From the NCBI GenBank assembly GCA_028274465.1, contig CM051458.1, positions 22,583,566 through 22,647,565 on the forward strand: a stretch of 64,000 bases of DNA, read 5' to 3'. Shown one piece after another: positions 1-10,332 of this stretch. The notes beneath the pieces are model-generated. The model did not search any database and was not told the DNA's origin. It was given only the letters and a program-made list of their open reading frames with translations. A program made the translations under genes and the position numbers. The stretch is from Plantago ovata (lineage: Eukaryota; Streptophyta; Magnoliopsida; Lamiales; Plantaginaceae). Numbering within the stretch: the first letter of the stretch is position 1; each line of letters starts with the position of its first letter.

Positions 1-572
1 GTGGCTGGCAGCAAGTTCGCCAGTTTTTCCTCTAAGTTCGAACAGAGATTCCGGGTGCGTTCAAACTCGGATTGGCAGGTAAGACCCACCGTTGGATAGA
101 TCTTCGAGTTAGCTACGTGTATGTTGTAACCTCATCCCAATCCAATATCGTATGAAAGACTGGTTCCCAAAATACTGAGACTATGCAAATGGAACTTCCA
201 GATTTCACTTCAAAGGCTCCACAATATTCATCCGAACTCCGAGTGAACTACCGTTTCCGCCTCATACAAGATATCTCGAATTTTTCATGTTCTCCTTGGC
301 CTTGGGCACGGTTTTGAGCTCCGAAACTTGGTCTTTTAGCCTGGAAACACGTCCCGGTACTCCTTGACAGACCACGGGTGATCTTGTTGCACCAAAACTT
401 CAATGTTTCGCCATGATTTACATCCAAAAGTGCGATTTTAACTTAAAACCTGAAAATAACAAAAGAAATGGAAACGTGACACTATTCTAACAAAATGCAC
501 TAAAATGCATGCAAGAGGATAGCTAAATAGGTGAAAAAGAACTAAATAAAAGTGTAAAAAACACTGTCATCA
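1..572 (-). repeat. Element A 3' LTR (partial)
   Basis: Direct repeat of 5395-5965. It ends in CATCA at 572 and is followed at once by the complement of a polypurine tract (573-590). The remainder of this roughly 1.5-kb LTR lies before the window. Confidence 0.85.
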
Positions 573-1185
573 AACTCCCCAAACCGAACCTTTGCTTGTC
601 CTCAAGCAACTAGTTAGACTCTAATGCAAAACTACATGCAACACAAAGAGGAGTCTCATGCCAAATAAGTAGAACTAATCTATTGTATCTACCAAATTTT
701 TATGAACAAAGACCATACAAATCATAACATGGAAGTAGGTTGAAGAATGCCTCGATTGACCTATACACATTCACATATGCACTTTGTTAAACAAGGGAGT
801 CTCTCGTAATATTCTCTACCAGGACCTGGTCAATGACGACAGAATGATGCATATTAAAACACAAATGGTTAACCCGTGCCTATGAAACTGAGGGCTTACT
901 ACTGTTCACCGAGTGAGACTTTCCCTCAAGTGAGGTCGAACCAATACTGGCTCTCATCAAACGAAGGAGGGTTCCCTAATAGACAACACTCCCTTATTTA
1001 ACCTGACTCTTAGAGCAAAAACTCTTCACCACTTCCTGAATGGCAGGACGAGGGTGGTCTAGGACAGGCCTTGGACTAGGCGACGCGAAAACACAAGGAA
1101 GAATTTACAGCTCGATTACAAACTACTACAAAAGCTGAAAAAAATGATGCAACTCTTTGCAAATCTGCTTCTTGGCTTGCCTGGA

Positions 1186-1271
1186 CCCTTCTTTTGTTTT
1201 TTTTGGGTCTTATTCTTTTTTTTTCTTTTTTTTTCTCTCTTTTTTTCTCTCTTTTTTTCTTTTTTTTTATA
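1186..1271 (-). repeat. Homopurine tract on element A sense strand
   Basis: The plus strand is nearly pure T and C for about 85 bases, so the element's RNA sense is A/G. The same tract recurs at the same place in B, C, F, G, H and I. Confidence 0.8.
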
Positions 1272-1328
1272 TGGCCAGTAGTAGCAACAATGAAAAGAAA
1301 TAACAAAGACTCTACAACGACTTCCCCA

Positions 1329-1350
1329 AACCTATTCGAAAGAATAGGTT
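1329..1350 (-). repeat. 22-nt hairpin 1, element A
   Basis: Perfect 9-bp stem AACCTATTC/GAATAGGTT with a 4-nt loop. Confidence 0.85.
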
Positions 1351-1408
1351 GGAACACAAACTCAAAAAGAAAAGAAAAACAAACTCAACAACGGTAACCC
1401 CCTCCCCA

Positions 1409-1430
1409 AACCTATTCGTTAGAATAGGTT
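1409..1430 (-). repeat. 22-nt hairpin 2, element A
   Basis: Same 9-bp stem as hairpin 1 with a different loop, next to a CCCCCTCCCC (sense GGGGAGGGGG) tract. Confidence 0.85.
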
Positions 1431-2098
1431 TCAAACAAAGGATCACACACCTCACTCTACCTCCTTCCTAGGCATTTAGCAATCTCAAAAGCAAGGTGAA
1501 GAACTTGTTGCCTCTTAAGTACATAATTACACGAGAATACAACCATAGACTCTAACATGCGTCATTTTATAAGGCCTTCGTGAACCGCAGTAGAGAAAAC
1601 ACCACATAGTGATGTCGAGACTACAAAGCTTAACTAGTGCACATACGAATGTGACAAACCAAGCGAGACAAGCCTCAAACTATTCCATAGAAATGCAATG
1701 CATGGTCAATGGTAAAAAACACTTAGTCTATACAATAAAAAAGTTCTAAATATTTGACAATAAACTCCACACATCAACGTGCAACAACTAGACTAAGGAT
1801 GAATGCATGCGTACAAACTCGATCCTAAACGTGCAAATAAAGGTTTTCACGATTTAAAATAAGAAAAATAAGTTATTGAAATACCCAGAGATAACCCTCC
1901 CTAACCTGAACTTCATCGTTCGTCCCGAACGTCGAAAGTGGATGTTGGGTAAGAGCTAGAGGTGTACCTGTAACCCGTATTACTCAAGGAAACTCGTGAG
2001 AAACCACAACGAATGATAAAAGGGGTAAAAAGATTAAATTTTTGCATACGGGGGCAATTTGAGGTGTCCGGATGAAAATCCGAACACCTGGGGCACTG

Positions 2099-2224
2099 GC
2101 GCCACAGGCGCACCGCCCGTGTGAGGGGCGGTCCGCCTGGGGTGCTCAGGGTGTTCTGCCTCTCACAGGCGCACCGCCCCGTGTGAGGGGCGGTCCGCCT
2201 ATGAGGGGCTGAGCCCTGGCGCCA
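2099..2224. repeat. GC palindrome cluster, element A internal
   Basis: Several short palindromes built on GGCGGTCCGCC and GGCGCACCGCC. The GGCGGTCCGCC word also occurs twice in this element's LTR promoter region (5359-5396). Confidence 0.75.
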
Positions 2225-2352
2225 AGTAAATCGTCCCTAAACGCAAAAATACCAACTTTTTACCTATTTTATCACAAAAAACACACTCTAACACATGTAG
2301 AAAAACAACTAAATGTTCAATGTATGCATGCAATGCAAGAAAGCGATAAAAC

Positions 2353-2370
2353 TCCGGGTTGCATCCCGGA
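2353..2370 (-). repeat. Post-protease hairpin, element A
   Basis: Sense strand TCCGGG-ATGCAA-CCCGGA: a 6-bp stem with 6-nt loop, 46 bases beyond the protease stop. Counterparts follow the protease of B, E and G. Confidence 0.7.
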
Positions 2371-2415
2371 AAGCGCCATCGTTTATTAGTCTCTGACTCG
2401 ACTTCTTCATCTCCT

Positions 2416-3195
2416 TTAGCTCCTACCAGGACAGGAACTAGCCTTCCTCCTCACGGATCTCTTCCTCATACCTAGTACCTGAGAATAAGAATGAACAAAC
2501 GCAGCAGGGCCAAAAAAGCCTATGGGGTGAGAAACAATCATTTGTGGATTAGGATCAGGAATGGCTTGCAACTTATGTTGCTTGCCATCCACCTCAATAG
2601 TGCAGGTTCTCCGGTAGGTGTCGATCACAGAGCGCACATTGGTCATGAAAGCTCGTCCCAAGAGAACTACATCACTCATCCCACATCTTGATGCCGGCAT
2701 CACTACGAAATTGGTGTAAACTGAAGTGTCACCAATCCTCATCAACACATTCGTAATAATACCTTCCGGCCTCACAAAGGATCCATCTGCTAGCTGCACA
2801 ATGGCCTTATGTTTCTCTAGCTTCCCAAGACCACTTTTCTCAAACACATTCATTGGGAGCACATTAGAGAATGCTCCCGTATCAATTGTGGCACGGATAT
2901 CATCTAAGCTACCAATCCCAACCTTAACATCCAAGCTATCGGGAATTGGTTCAGGATCTTCACCATCCTCATCACTCACCTCAAATCCAAGGCCTTTATC
3001 TTCCTCCTTGGTCAGGGGAGGCTCACCTTGTGCACAACACTTGCACTCAGCAACCTTCTTAATGGTTGCACTACCGCTAGACACAATGATCTCCACAGGA
3101 AGATCTCCTACCAAAGTGATCGACATTGATCTCTCCGTATTACTGGGCAACTTCCCTTGCTCCTTACTCGCTCTACCGTCTATCAACTCCTGCAT
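2416..3195 (-). pseudogene. Element A gag C-terminus and aspartic protease
   Basis: A 259-codon open stretch. It begins in the conserved end of Gag (MQELIDGRASKEQGKLPSN) and continues into a retropepsin-like domain with the catalytic DTGA triplet in ATIDTGAFSNVLPMNVFEK. The second conserved strand VVLLGRAFMT follows about 80 residues later. The protease would cleave the Gag polyprotein inside virus-like particles. In relatives this sequence is continuous with gag; here it is separated from the upstream gag ORF (3297-4307) by about 100 bases, so the polyprotein is broken. No polymerase follows. The start given is the first Met of the open frame, not a proven start. Confidence 0.75.
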
Positions 3196-3296
3196 CTTTT
3201 GGTGTGCAAGCTTAGTACTTACCTCTAATTGATCTAGCCGACCCCTTGTCTTTTCTTAATCCTCCTCGTATCGTTTCAGAAATCTCTGGGTGAAAT

Positions 3297-4307
3297 CTAC
3301 CAATTTCTGTAAATTATCCAAGAGAGTAGCAGACTTGGATTGAGATGCTTCGATCTTAGGACCAGGATTTTCACAATGGTCGTTTCGTAGTTGGGATTAC
3401 TACGGTCTACCCAGTAAACACCTTCTCGTGCTAGATCTAATCTACACATATGAGCCTCATGCCCATAGTTCTTACACACCCCACAAACCACATTGGAAAG
3501 AGATATTCTGATTGAGCTCTTCAGAACTTGCCTCATCTCATTGGCGAAATCATCAAACCTATCGCCGCTCACACCATTCACCTGAACCTCAAGTTTTGCT
3601 GGAACTTGCCTCTTACCTATGGCTCTTGGATCCTTGAACTGAGACCCCTTCGCAAGCCTCGCAAAACATGGCCAAACATCCTCGACGGTCTCCTCCCAAA
3701 TATTCCCATGACACTGAAAATCTACCATCTGTTGGCTCTCATAGGTGAGCCCATTGTAGAAGTGCTGAACTAGATCAGAGATATCCATCCCGTGGTGTGG
3801 GCACTTGTTCTTGAGGTCCTTGAACCTCTCTAGAGCAGTGTAGATGGTTTCATCATAATCTTGCTTGAAACCGCTGATTTGTGCCTTCAGTGCGGTAGTC
3901 AAGGTATGGGGAAAATATTTCTCCATAAAAGTAGAAAACACCTTCCCCCAGGTGTCGAGGCATCCGGCCTCCACAGTGCCCAACCATGCTTTTGCTCTAT
4001 CACCGAGTCCCATAGAAAAACCCTTCATTCGCAACTCATCATCCATAATTCCTGCTCCAGGACTTGGGAGATTGTTAATGAAATCCTCAATGTCGTTCAA
4101 GAATCCCATAACATCCTCCTTAGCCATCCCGTAGAATTTCGGAAGCTGCTGGAACATGTGATTTTTAATCTCCAAATCACGCGTAGCAGCAGAAAGGACA
4201 ATAGCTGGACCTCTCATCCTTTCTCGGTTGGGTTGAACCCATGATTTCAAAGGTGGGCGAGCCATCACAAAACCTGGATCTCTATGACAGGAATAACTCA
4301 CAACCAA
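3297..4307 (-). pseudogene. Element A gag (truncated)
   Basis: A 336-codon ORF with the plant retrotransposon Gag domain: TRDLEIKNHMFQQLPKFYG near residue 45, the FSMGLGDRAKAWL and FMEKYFPHTLTTALKAQI blocks, then a CCHC knuckle CGVCKNYGHEAHMC near residue 277. Gag forms the particle and the knuckle binds element RNA. Compared with element B the N-terminal leader (TPLADSIAEIDRVYHQRRRLL) is missing, and after the knuckle the reading enters unrelated sequence and stops. An internal deletion or frameshift has therefore removed the linker to the protease ORF. The true start is unclear; MARPPLKSW, 14 codons in, aligns better with relatives. Confidence 0.8.
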
Positions 4308-4434
4308 AAATCAGTCCTGTTAGAACCCACCAAGATATGGAAATCAATCACTAAACTCGACAAACAAAGATCACTTATCCTAGGAGTTGAATGCTGAAAA
4401 TACAAATAAGCTAAAGAGTAAAATGGAGTAAAAG

Positions 4435-4452
4435 TCCCCGGTGACGGTGCCA
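4435..4452 (-). promoter_or_regulatory. Primer-binding site, element A (degraded)
   Basis: The plus strand reads TCCCCGGTGACGGTGCCA. The 3' end of plant tRNA-Asp, as I know it, is TCCCCGGCAACGGCGCCA, so three positions differ. It lies 3 bases from the LTR. Confidence 0.7.
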
Positions 4453-4455
4453 ATT

Positions 4456-5965
4456 TGATGAACGAGATTGTCAGACTCGAACAATCAAATAAATTTGTTT
4501 TAGCCAAAGGGCAACTCACAACTACACAAAACACGTAGTGCAGAGGTAAGATGACCTCGAGTGTCAATCTCTAGGGACTTAACTAGCTTTTACTACAATA
4601 ACTATTATAAATTCAGTAAACAAATTTAACTTAGCTTAACTTAACAATATATAACGAGAGCTGGTGATAGTAATGCTCATTCTAAGCATCGGGTTCTAAT
4701 TATGCATGAAAGTACAACACGCACTGCTAAAAGTAATTCAAATTAACAAACACCAAAGAAGGTTGTGACATGTATTTTGAAAGCCTCCTATCTATACTAA
4801 TACTTGGCTAAGGTTGTCAGGCTTAGTGCAAGCAGTACTTGATAATTATAAATATTGAATCGATGATCTTGAATTGTCCTAGTGTTTCTAACACTTTTAT
4901 ACAAAGATATTTGTCTTAGTCGGATCAAAGAATCCAATAAAACAATTCTACAAGCAAAAGATTCAGAAACTCAATCATGCACAATATGAACCCTAGCTAT
5001 GAATTTACATACTATCACCAACTAAAAATTTAGCTACTCATATCAAAATCGAAATCAACAGTAGCAATCATAGATGAAAACATAATTGAATTGAAAGATA
5101 GAGTATGAAAAAGGTGAGATACAAAGTTACCACCGAGGGTTTTCAATCTCCGGTGAATTTCTAAACTCACAAGTTTCTAGCAAGGTGAGATCAAAAGATG
5201 TCCAAATCTCTACCTTGATGCTCCAAATCGCTAAGAAAAAGTAGTTCTAAGTAAAAGAAAACCCAGAACAAGCTCTAGGGTTTATGTCTGCAAAAAAATG
5301 ATCTAAGATCTGAAAATTCGACTTATATATATAAAATATCACAGAATTCGGGAATCTGAGGGGCGGTCCGCCCCCCGTCCCAGGCGGTCCGCCTGTGGCT
5401 GGCAGCAAGTTCGTCAATTTTTCCTCTAAGTTCGAACAGAGATTTCGGGCGCGTCCGAACTCGGATTGGCAAGTAAGACCCACCGTTGGATAGCTCTTCG
5501 AGTTAGCTACACGTAAGTTGAAACCTCATCCCAATCCAATATCGTATGAAGGACTGGAGCTAAAAATACTGAGACTATGCAAGTGGAACTTCTAGATTTC
5601 ACTTCAAAGACTCCAAAATCTTCATCCGAACTCCGAATGAACTACCGTTTCAACCTCATACAAGATATCTCGAATCTTTCATGTTCTCCTTGGCCTTGGG
5701 CACAGTTTTGAGCTCCGAAACTTGGTCTTTTGGCCTGGGAACATGTCCCGGTACTCCTTGACACACCACGGGTGATCTTGTTGCACCTAAACTTCAATGT
5801 TTCGCCATTATTTACATCCAAAAGTGAGATTTTCACCTAAAATCTAAAAATAATAAAGAAATGGAAATGTGACACTACTCTAATAAAATGCACTAAAATG
5901 CATGCAAGAGGATAGCTAAATAGGTGAAAAAGAACTAAATAAAAGTGTAAAAAACACTGTCATCA
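4456..5965 (-). repeat. Element A 5' LTR
   Basis: Bounded by TGATGAACG at 4456 and CTGTCATCA at 5965, with the primer site inside the low-coordinate end. It contains a TATA run (about 5324-5334) and, just upstream on the minus strand, two GGCGGTCCGCC-type palindromes at 5359-5396. Its last 571 bases match the partial 3' LTR at 1-572. Confidence 0.85.
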
Positions 5966-7038
5966 GTTAAGTGTAGACATAGTATGTATAACTTCATCTA
6001 TTTCTCTGTTTAGTCTTTCAATGATGGCATCTTTTTCTTCAACGGCCTTTTGTCCCTTTTCTAGTGCATTTTTAGCAACTCTCGTTGTTTGGTCTGATGA
6101 TGCATCATTTGTCTTGTGGTGTGTATTGACATCAGCCTGAGCCAAAGTAAGACTTGTTGTTCTTGTCAGCAAGACCTTCAAGATCTTTTCAATGTTCATT
6201 GGCTCTTCAGAAAGTAGTGCTGCATCCTCATCAGTGGACTGTTTGTGAACTTGTAGTAGTGCATTAATCCTTGGTGTAACACTGTCCACATCTAGAAATG
6301 GTACAAGTGAGCGAGCAACTAAATGAGCCTTTAATTCAGTGGCGAACTGATCTTCAACGTGCGCAGTTTCATGCATTTCATGGTCGTCGTCTGAAGATTC
6401 ATTGTGATGGAGTGCATCAAGAGTTTCAGCATGAGCCACTACATTGGTTTCAAAAGGGCCAGCTTGTATTTCAGCAATCTTATCTCCAGCATTGTCTCCA
6501 TCATAATCATAGAAGCTAGAGGAGCTATCAACATCATCCTCCATGCATGCTATCTTTTCTCTGTCAGCCACTTCTTGTTGGTCGGGATGAGTGGTTGCTT
6601 AATGCAACGCTTGCGACTCATGAACTGGAGTTTCACCAGTAGTAGGAGGTGGAAGTGAAGTTTGTTCTGTATCTTTTATTCCAGAAGACTGAGCAATCCC
6701 AAAATGTTGAGTCTCTAGAACATTTATCATAAGGCAGTTTTGAATAGCCTTTCTGAGATCTTCAGCTTCCTCCTTATCAAGATTTTCAGTAGTAACCTTG
6801 ATCATAGCTTGTGCAGCTAATTCATCATCATCAAGCTTCTTTTTTCCTTTAGCAATTTCAGCAAGGTTCTGAGCAGTTTCAGCATCAACAACTTCTTCAG
6901 TTGTTGGCTTTTCAGTATTCTCTACAACTTGTTCAGCTGTAGGAATTTCAATGGTCTCAACAGTAGTATCAGTTGTTGGTTTCTCAGTAGCAGTGGGACT
7001 GGTTTCTTTAGGGTTGCCGGGAGGTGGTTGCTCAGTTA
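5966..7038 (-). pseudogene. Fragment of a SIRE-type envelope-position ORF
   Basis: The frames at 5963-6571 and 6599-6805 resemble the envelope-position ORF of the copia element at 34996-40278. Shared blocks include DQFATELKAH, then a TPRI-AL-VHK motif, then a leucine-rich LTRTTSLTLAQADV stretch and a coiled coil. The text is acidic and rich in Glu, Ser and Thr. The fragment is cut by element A at 5965 and element C at 7039. It is clearly diverged from the other copy, so it comes from a different SIRE-family insertion. Function is unknown; 'envelope' refers only to position after pol. Confidence 0.7.
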
Positions 7039-8409
7039 TGAGTCATTTTTTCACCAATTAAATTTGTTTATAAGCCAAAGAACACTTATCACTACACAAA
7101 TCAGAGTGTAATGGCAAGTTGTCCCCGAGTGTCGTTCTCTCGGGACCTAACGTGGCTTTGTTTGAGGTTTTTTTATGAGAATTCAGTCAACGAGTTCAAG
7201 TTTGTTTTTGAAACGGTTTTAGACCAAAACAATCTAGAATCAGACTTGTTTGTAATCAGAGATGGAAAACGGTTGGTGGTAGAAATCGTATTAACATGTA
7301 TGGATTACGAATATGCTCACAAGTTCAGTGCGTAAAACCTTCGACTAAGTCTGCTAAGCAACCGTCTAGGTAACTTTCAAGACACACATCATAAAAGATT
7401 ACTATCAATACTTTAGAGGTGTTTGTCACTAACACCATTTATCTAGCATGCTGCAAATCACAAACATACAATCCTATAGCTTTCATTGTCCACGAGTTTG
7501 TCACATACTCTATTCGAATATATTTCATAGGCAACTATGAATCATATGAAGCAATTTGCAGCAAGATTGAATCACAATCTCATGTAAGCATAAACATAAT
7601 CCAACACATGTAAATTCTACATTCTACCACCAACACAAAGGATTTAGCTACTCATATTCAATAATGAAAACATCAAATCATATCAATTGTTACAGAAAGA
7701 CATTTGATCAAACTACTAGACAAGAGATTGATACATAGTTACCACCAAAGCTGTCACTATTCATTGGAAATTAACAGAAACCTCTCCGTAGATGAAAATA
7801 ACATGCAATCCTACGGCCAAATCCTCAATCCAATGTGAATTACAATGTAAATCTGAGTTCTAGGGTGAAAATTGGGGCTTAGAGCTCTCCAAAATTCGAA
7901 TGTTGAAGTCTGAATATGAAAAAAGTAACTGAAAATGTGTTTTAAAGACAGAATCCCGATTCTGTAACTGCAGCCAAGCGGACCGATTGGCAAAAGGACC
8001 ACTTGGCTGTTGCCAAGCGGACCGCCTGGATGTTGGGCAACTTCTCTGGAATTCTAGAGACTTCCAAGCGGAGGGCTTGGCTTCCGAAAGCGGCTCACTT
8101 GCTTTGTGGGGCAGATTTTGACTTGGAAGCTCAATCCTTTGCCCACGATCGGCCCTGGAGTGCCTTGTACTCGTCCTTCTCAACACTTATCGGGGCTCAA
8201 GCACGGAGGTCGAGGAACTTCAACGAGGCCATTTTCCATCAAAAATGCTCGTTTTTAGCTCCAACAACACCGTTTCGTACCTAAGTGCCTGAAAATGTAG
8301 AAAACAGAAAACGTGACACTATTCTACAAAACTAACCAAAAAAATAAGAAAAAGGATAGCAAACGAAGGCAAAAAAGACAAGATGAACGCGTCAAAAATA
8401 CGTTCATCA
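7039..8409 (-). repeat. Element C 3' LTR
   Basis: Begins TGAGTCATTT and ends CGTTCATCA, next to the complement of a polypurine tract (8410-8428). It aligns along its length with the element G LTRs (48322-49722 and 56644-58046). A palindrome cluster lies at 7974-8103. Confidence 0.85.
7974..8103. repeat. GC palindrome cluster, element C LTR
   Basis: Repeated CCAAGCGGACCG and CGGACCGCTTGG half-palindromes. The same word is repeated inside element C at 9868-10215. Confidence 0.75.
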
Positions 8410-9042
8410 ATCTCCCCTAACCAAACCCTTGCTTGTCCTCAAGCAACAAACTAATCTAAATGAAACACAAAAAGGAGTGTCATACCAACTAAAGTGGACT
8501 AATCTATTGAATCTACCAAGCGCTTATGAACAAAGACCATATGAGCATGACATGCAAGTAGGTTCAAGAATGCCTCGATTGCGAATATACACATTCTCAT
8601 GTGCACTTTGTTAAACAAAGGAGTCTCTCGTAACATCTTCTACCTGGACCTGGTCAGTGACGACACAATGATGCATATTATCATACTACAAAAGGCCCGT
8701 GCCTATGAAACCGAGAGCTTACTACTGTTCACCAAGCAAGACACTTTTCCTCAAGAGAGGGCGAACCAATACTGGCTCTCATCAAACGAAGGAGGGTTCC
8801 CTAGAAAGAAAACACTCCCCTATTCTACCCAGACTATCAAAGAATGAGTCTCTTTCAACCACTTCTTGAATGACAAGACGAGGGTGGTCAATAACAGGGC
8901 TATTTCTTTATTCTTCTTCTTTTTTTCTTTTTGTTTCTTTTTTCTCTTTTTTTTTCTTTTCTTTTCTTTTCTTTTTTTATATATATATATATAAAGGCAA
9001 GCAGCAGTTCTAAACAACGAAACAACGAAAAACACCTCCCCA

Positions 9043-9064
9043 AACCTATTCGAGAGAATAGGTT
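9043..9064 (-). repeat. 22-nt hairpin 1, element C
   Basis: AACCTATTC-GAGA-GAATAGGTT, perfect 9-bp stem. Confidence 0.85.
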
Positions 9065-9149
9065 GGAGCACAAAGACGAAAAGAAAGAAAACAAATTTTA
9101 CAACGACTCAAAGACGAAAGACAAGATAAACAAAGCAACCCCCTCCCCA

Positions 9150-9171
9150 AACCTATTCGATAGAATAGGTT
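9150..9171 (-). repeat. 22-nt hairpin 2, element C
   Basis: AACCTATTC-GATA-GAATAGGTT, perfect 9-bp stem beside a CCCCCTCCCC tract. Confidence 0.85.
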
Positions 9172-9867
9172 TAATACAAGGAATCACACACCTCACACTA
9201 CCTCCTTCCTAGGCATTTGGCAATCTCTAATCGAGGTGAAGAACTTGTCACCTCTTACGTAGATAATTACACGGGTTACAACCATAGATTCTAACATGCA
9301 TCATTTTATAAGGTCATCGTGAACCGCAGCAGAAGAAACACCACTCAAGGTGATGTCGAGACTACTAAGCTTAACTTGTGCACATGCGAATGTGACAAAA
9401 CAACCGAGACAAGCCTCAAACTACTTGCAAAGTGATGCAACATATGATCAGTGGTCATAAACACTTAGTCTACTCAATAAAAAAGTTCAAGAAACTTGGC
9501 AATAAACTCCACACACAACAACGTGCAACTACTAATCTAGAGATGATATGCATGCAAAAAACTGAAAAAACACGACAAATCACAAGAGCTTCAGCTAACA
9601 ACAGGCATACATGAACTAAAAGAGCACATAGTACTGAAAATCCAATGACCCCTCCCCAAACCTAAACTTTTGCTCGTCCTCGAGCAAAGAAAAGTTGATT
9701 CGAAAGGAAAAATTGGATTGAAAGTACACTTCCCTGAGATAAAGGTTCGTGTCCAACTCCTAGAAATGAGTAGTACCTGAAAGGGCTCAAGAAACAAGTG
9801 AAAACGGGTGTCCATAGGTGGAAGAAAAGGCGAAACAAAACTAAGAATTTTGAGGGCTAGGACCAAG

Positions 9868-10215
9868 GGGGCCGCTTGGCAGGAGCCAAGCGGACCGCTT
9901 GGGAAGCGATCCGCTTGGAGCCATCCAAGCGCCCCGCTTGCAAACAGACAAATTTCCAATGAGTTTGTCAGTTCCCAGGCGGACCGCTTGGGAATTCCAA
10001 GCGGATCGCTTGAGCCTGGCCAAACTCTCTGGAAATTTTGTTAATTTCCAGGCGGAGGGCTTGGGATTGCCAAGCGCTCCGCTTGCAAACAGAAGAATTC
10101 TAGAGAGTTTTTCAGTTCCTAGGCGGACCGCTTGGGAATTCCAAGCGGCTCGCTTGAGCTGACGAAATTTCTCTAGAATTGGGGTTAGTTTCCAAGCAGA
10201 GGGCTTGGGGTTTTG
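9868..10215. repeat. GC palindrome cluster, element C internal
   Basis: About ten variants of CCAAGCGG(A/T)CCGCTTGG in 350 bases, between the integrase stop and the internal polypurine word. The word matches that of the element's own LTR. Confidence 0.8.
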
Positions 10216-10332
10216 AAGCCCACTTGACCTGTACACCGAAATTCTTTATTTCTTTCCGCTTTCTAATCTACCTATGGACAAAGACAAATACAAACTGGAA
10301 GGGAAGAAAGAAAACTAACCAAAGAGAAGAGA

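Larger units (their letters stand above)
573..2415 (-). other. Element A conserved non-coding 3' region
   Basis: This 1.8-kb stretch has no credible ORF but aligns by eye with the 3' regions of elements B, C, F, G, H and I. On the element's sense strand it holds, in order, the post-protease hairpin, a GC palindrome cluster, a degenerate internal polypurine word (about 1893-1910), two AACCTATTC/GAATAGGTT hairpins, a purine tract (1186-1271) and the 3' polypurine tract. Short ORFs over the homopurine tract are low-complexity artefacts. Confidence 0.75.
1..5965 (-). mobile_element. Element A: non-autonomous Ty3/gypsy (Athila/Tat-like) gag-protease element
   Basis: On the minus strand the order is 5' LTR (4456-5965), primer site, gag, protease, long non-coding 3' region, polypurine tract, 3' LTR (1-572, cut by the window start). 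The first 572 bases repeat 5395-5965 almost exactly, which fixes the LTRs. There is no reverse transcriptase, RNase H or integrase in the 3.9-kb internal region, so the copy could only move with enzymes supplied in trans. It sits inside a SIRE-type envelope-position ORF. The 5 bp after its right end are GTTAA; the matching TSD lies outside the window. Confidence 0.85.
8410..10332 (-). other. Element C non-coding 3' region
   Basis: No gene. It contains the shared modules: purine tract (8905-8980), hairpins at 9043-9064 and 9150-9171, an internal polypurine word (9648-9667) next to a CTCGTCCTCGAG element, and a palindrome cluster (9868-10215) just beyond the integrase stop. Confidence 0.75.

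Noticed and set aside
9868-10215. Regular palindromic repeats considered as a CRISPR-like array
   Set aside because: The spacers are a few bases long and not unique, the context is a plant retrotransposon, and the same word occurs in the LTR.
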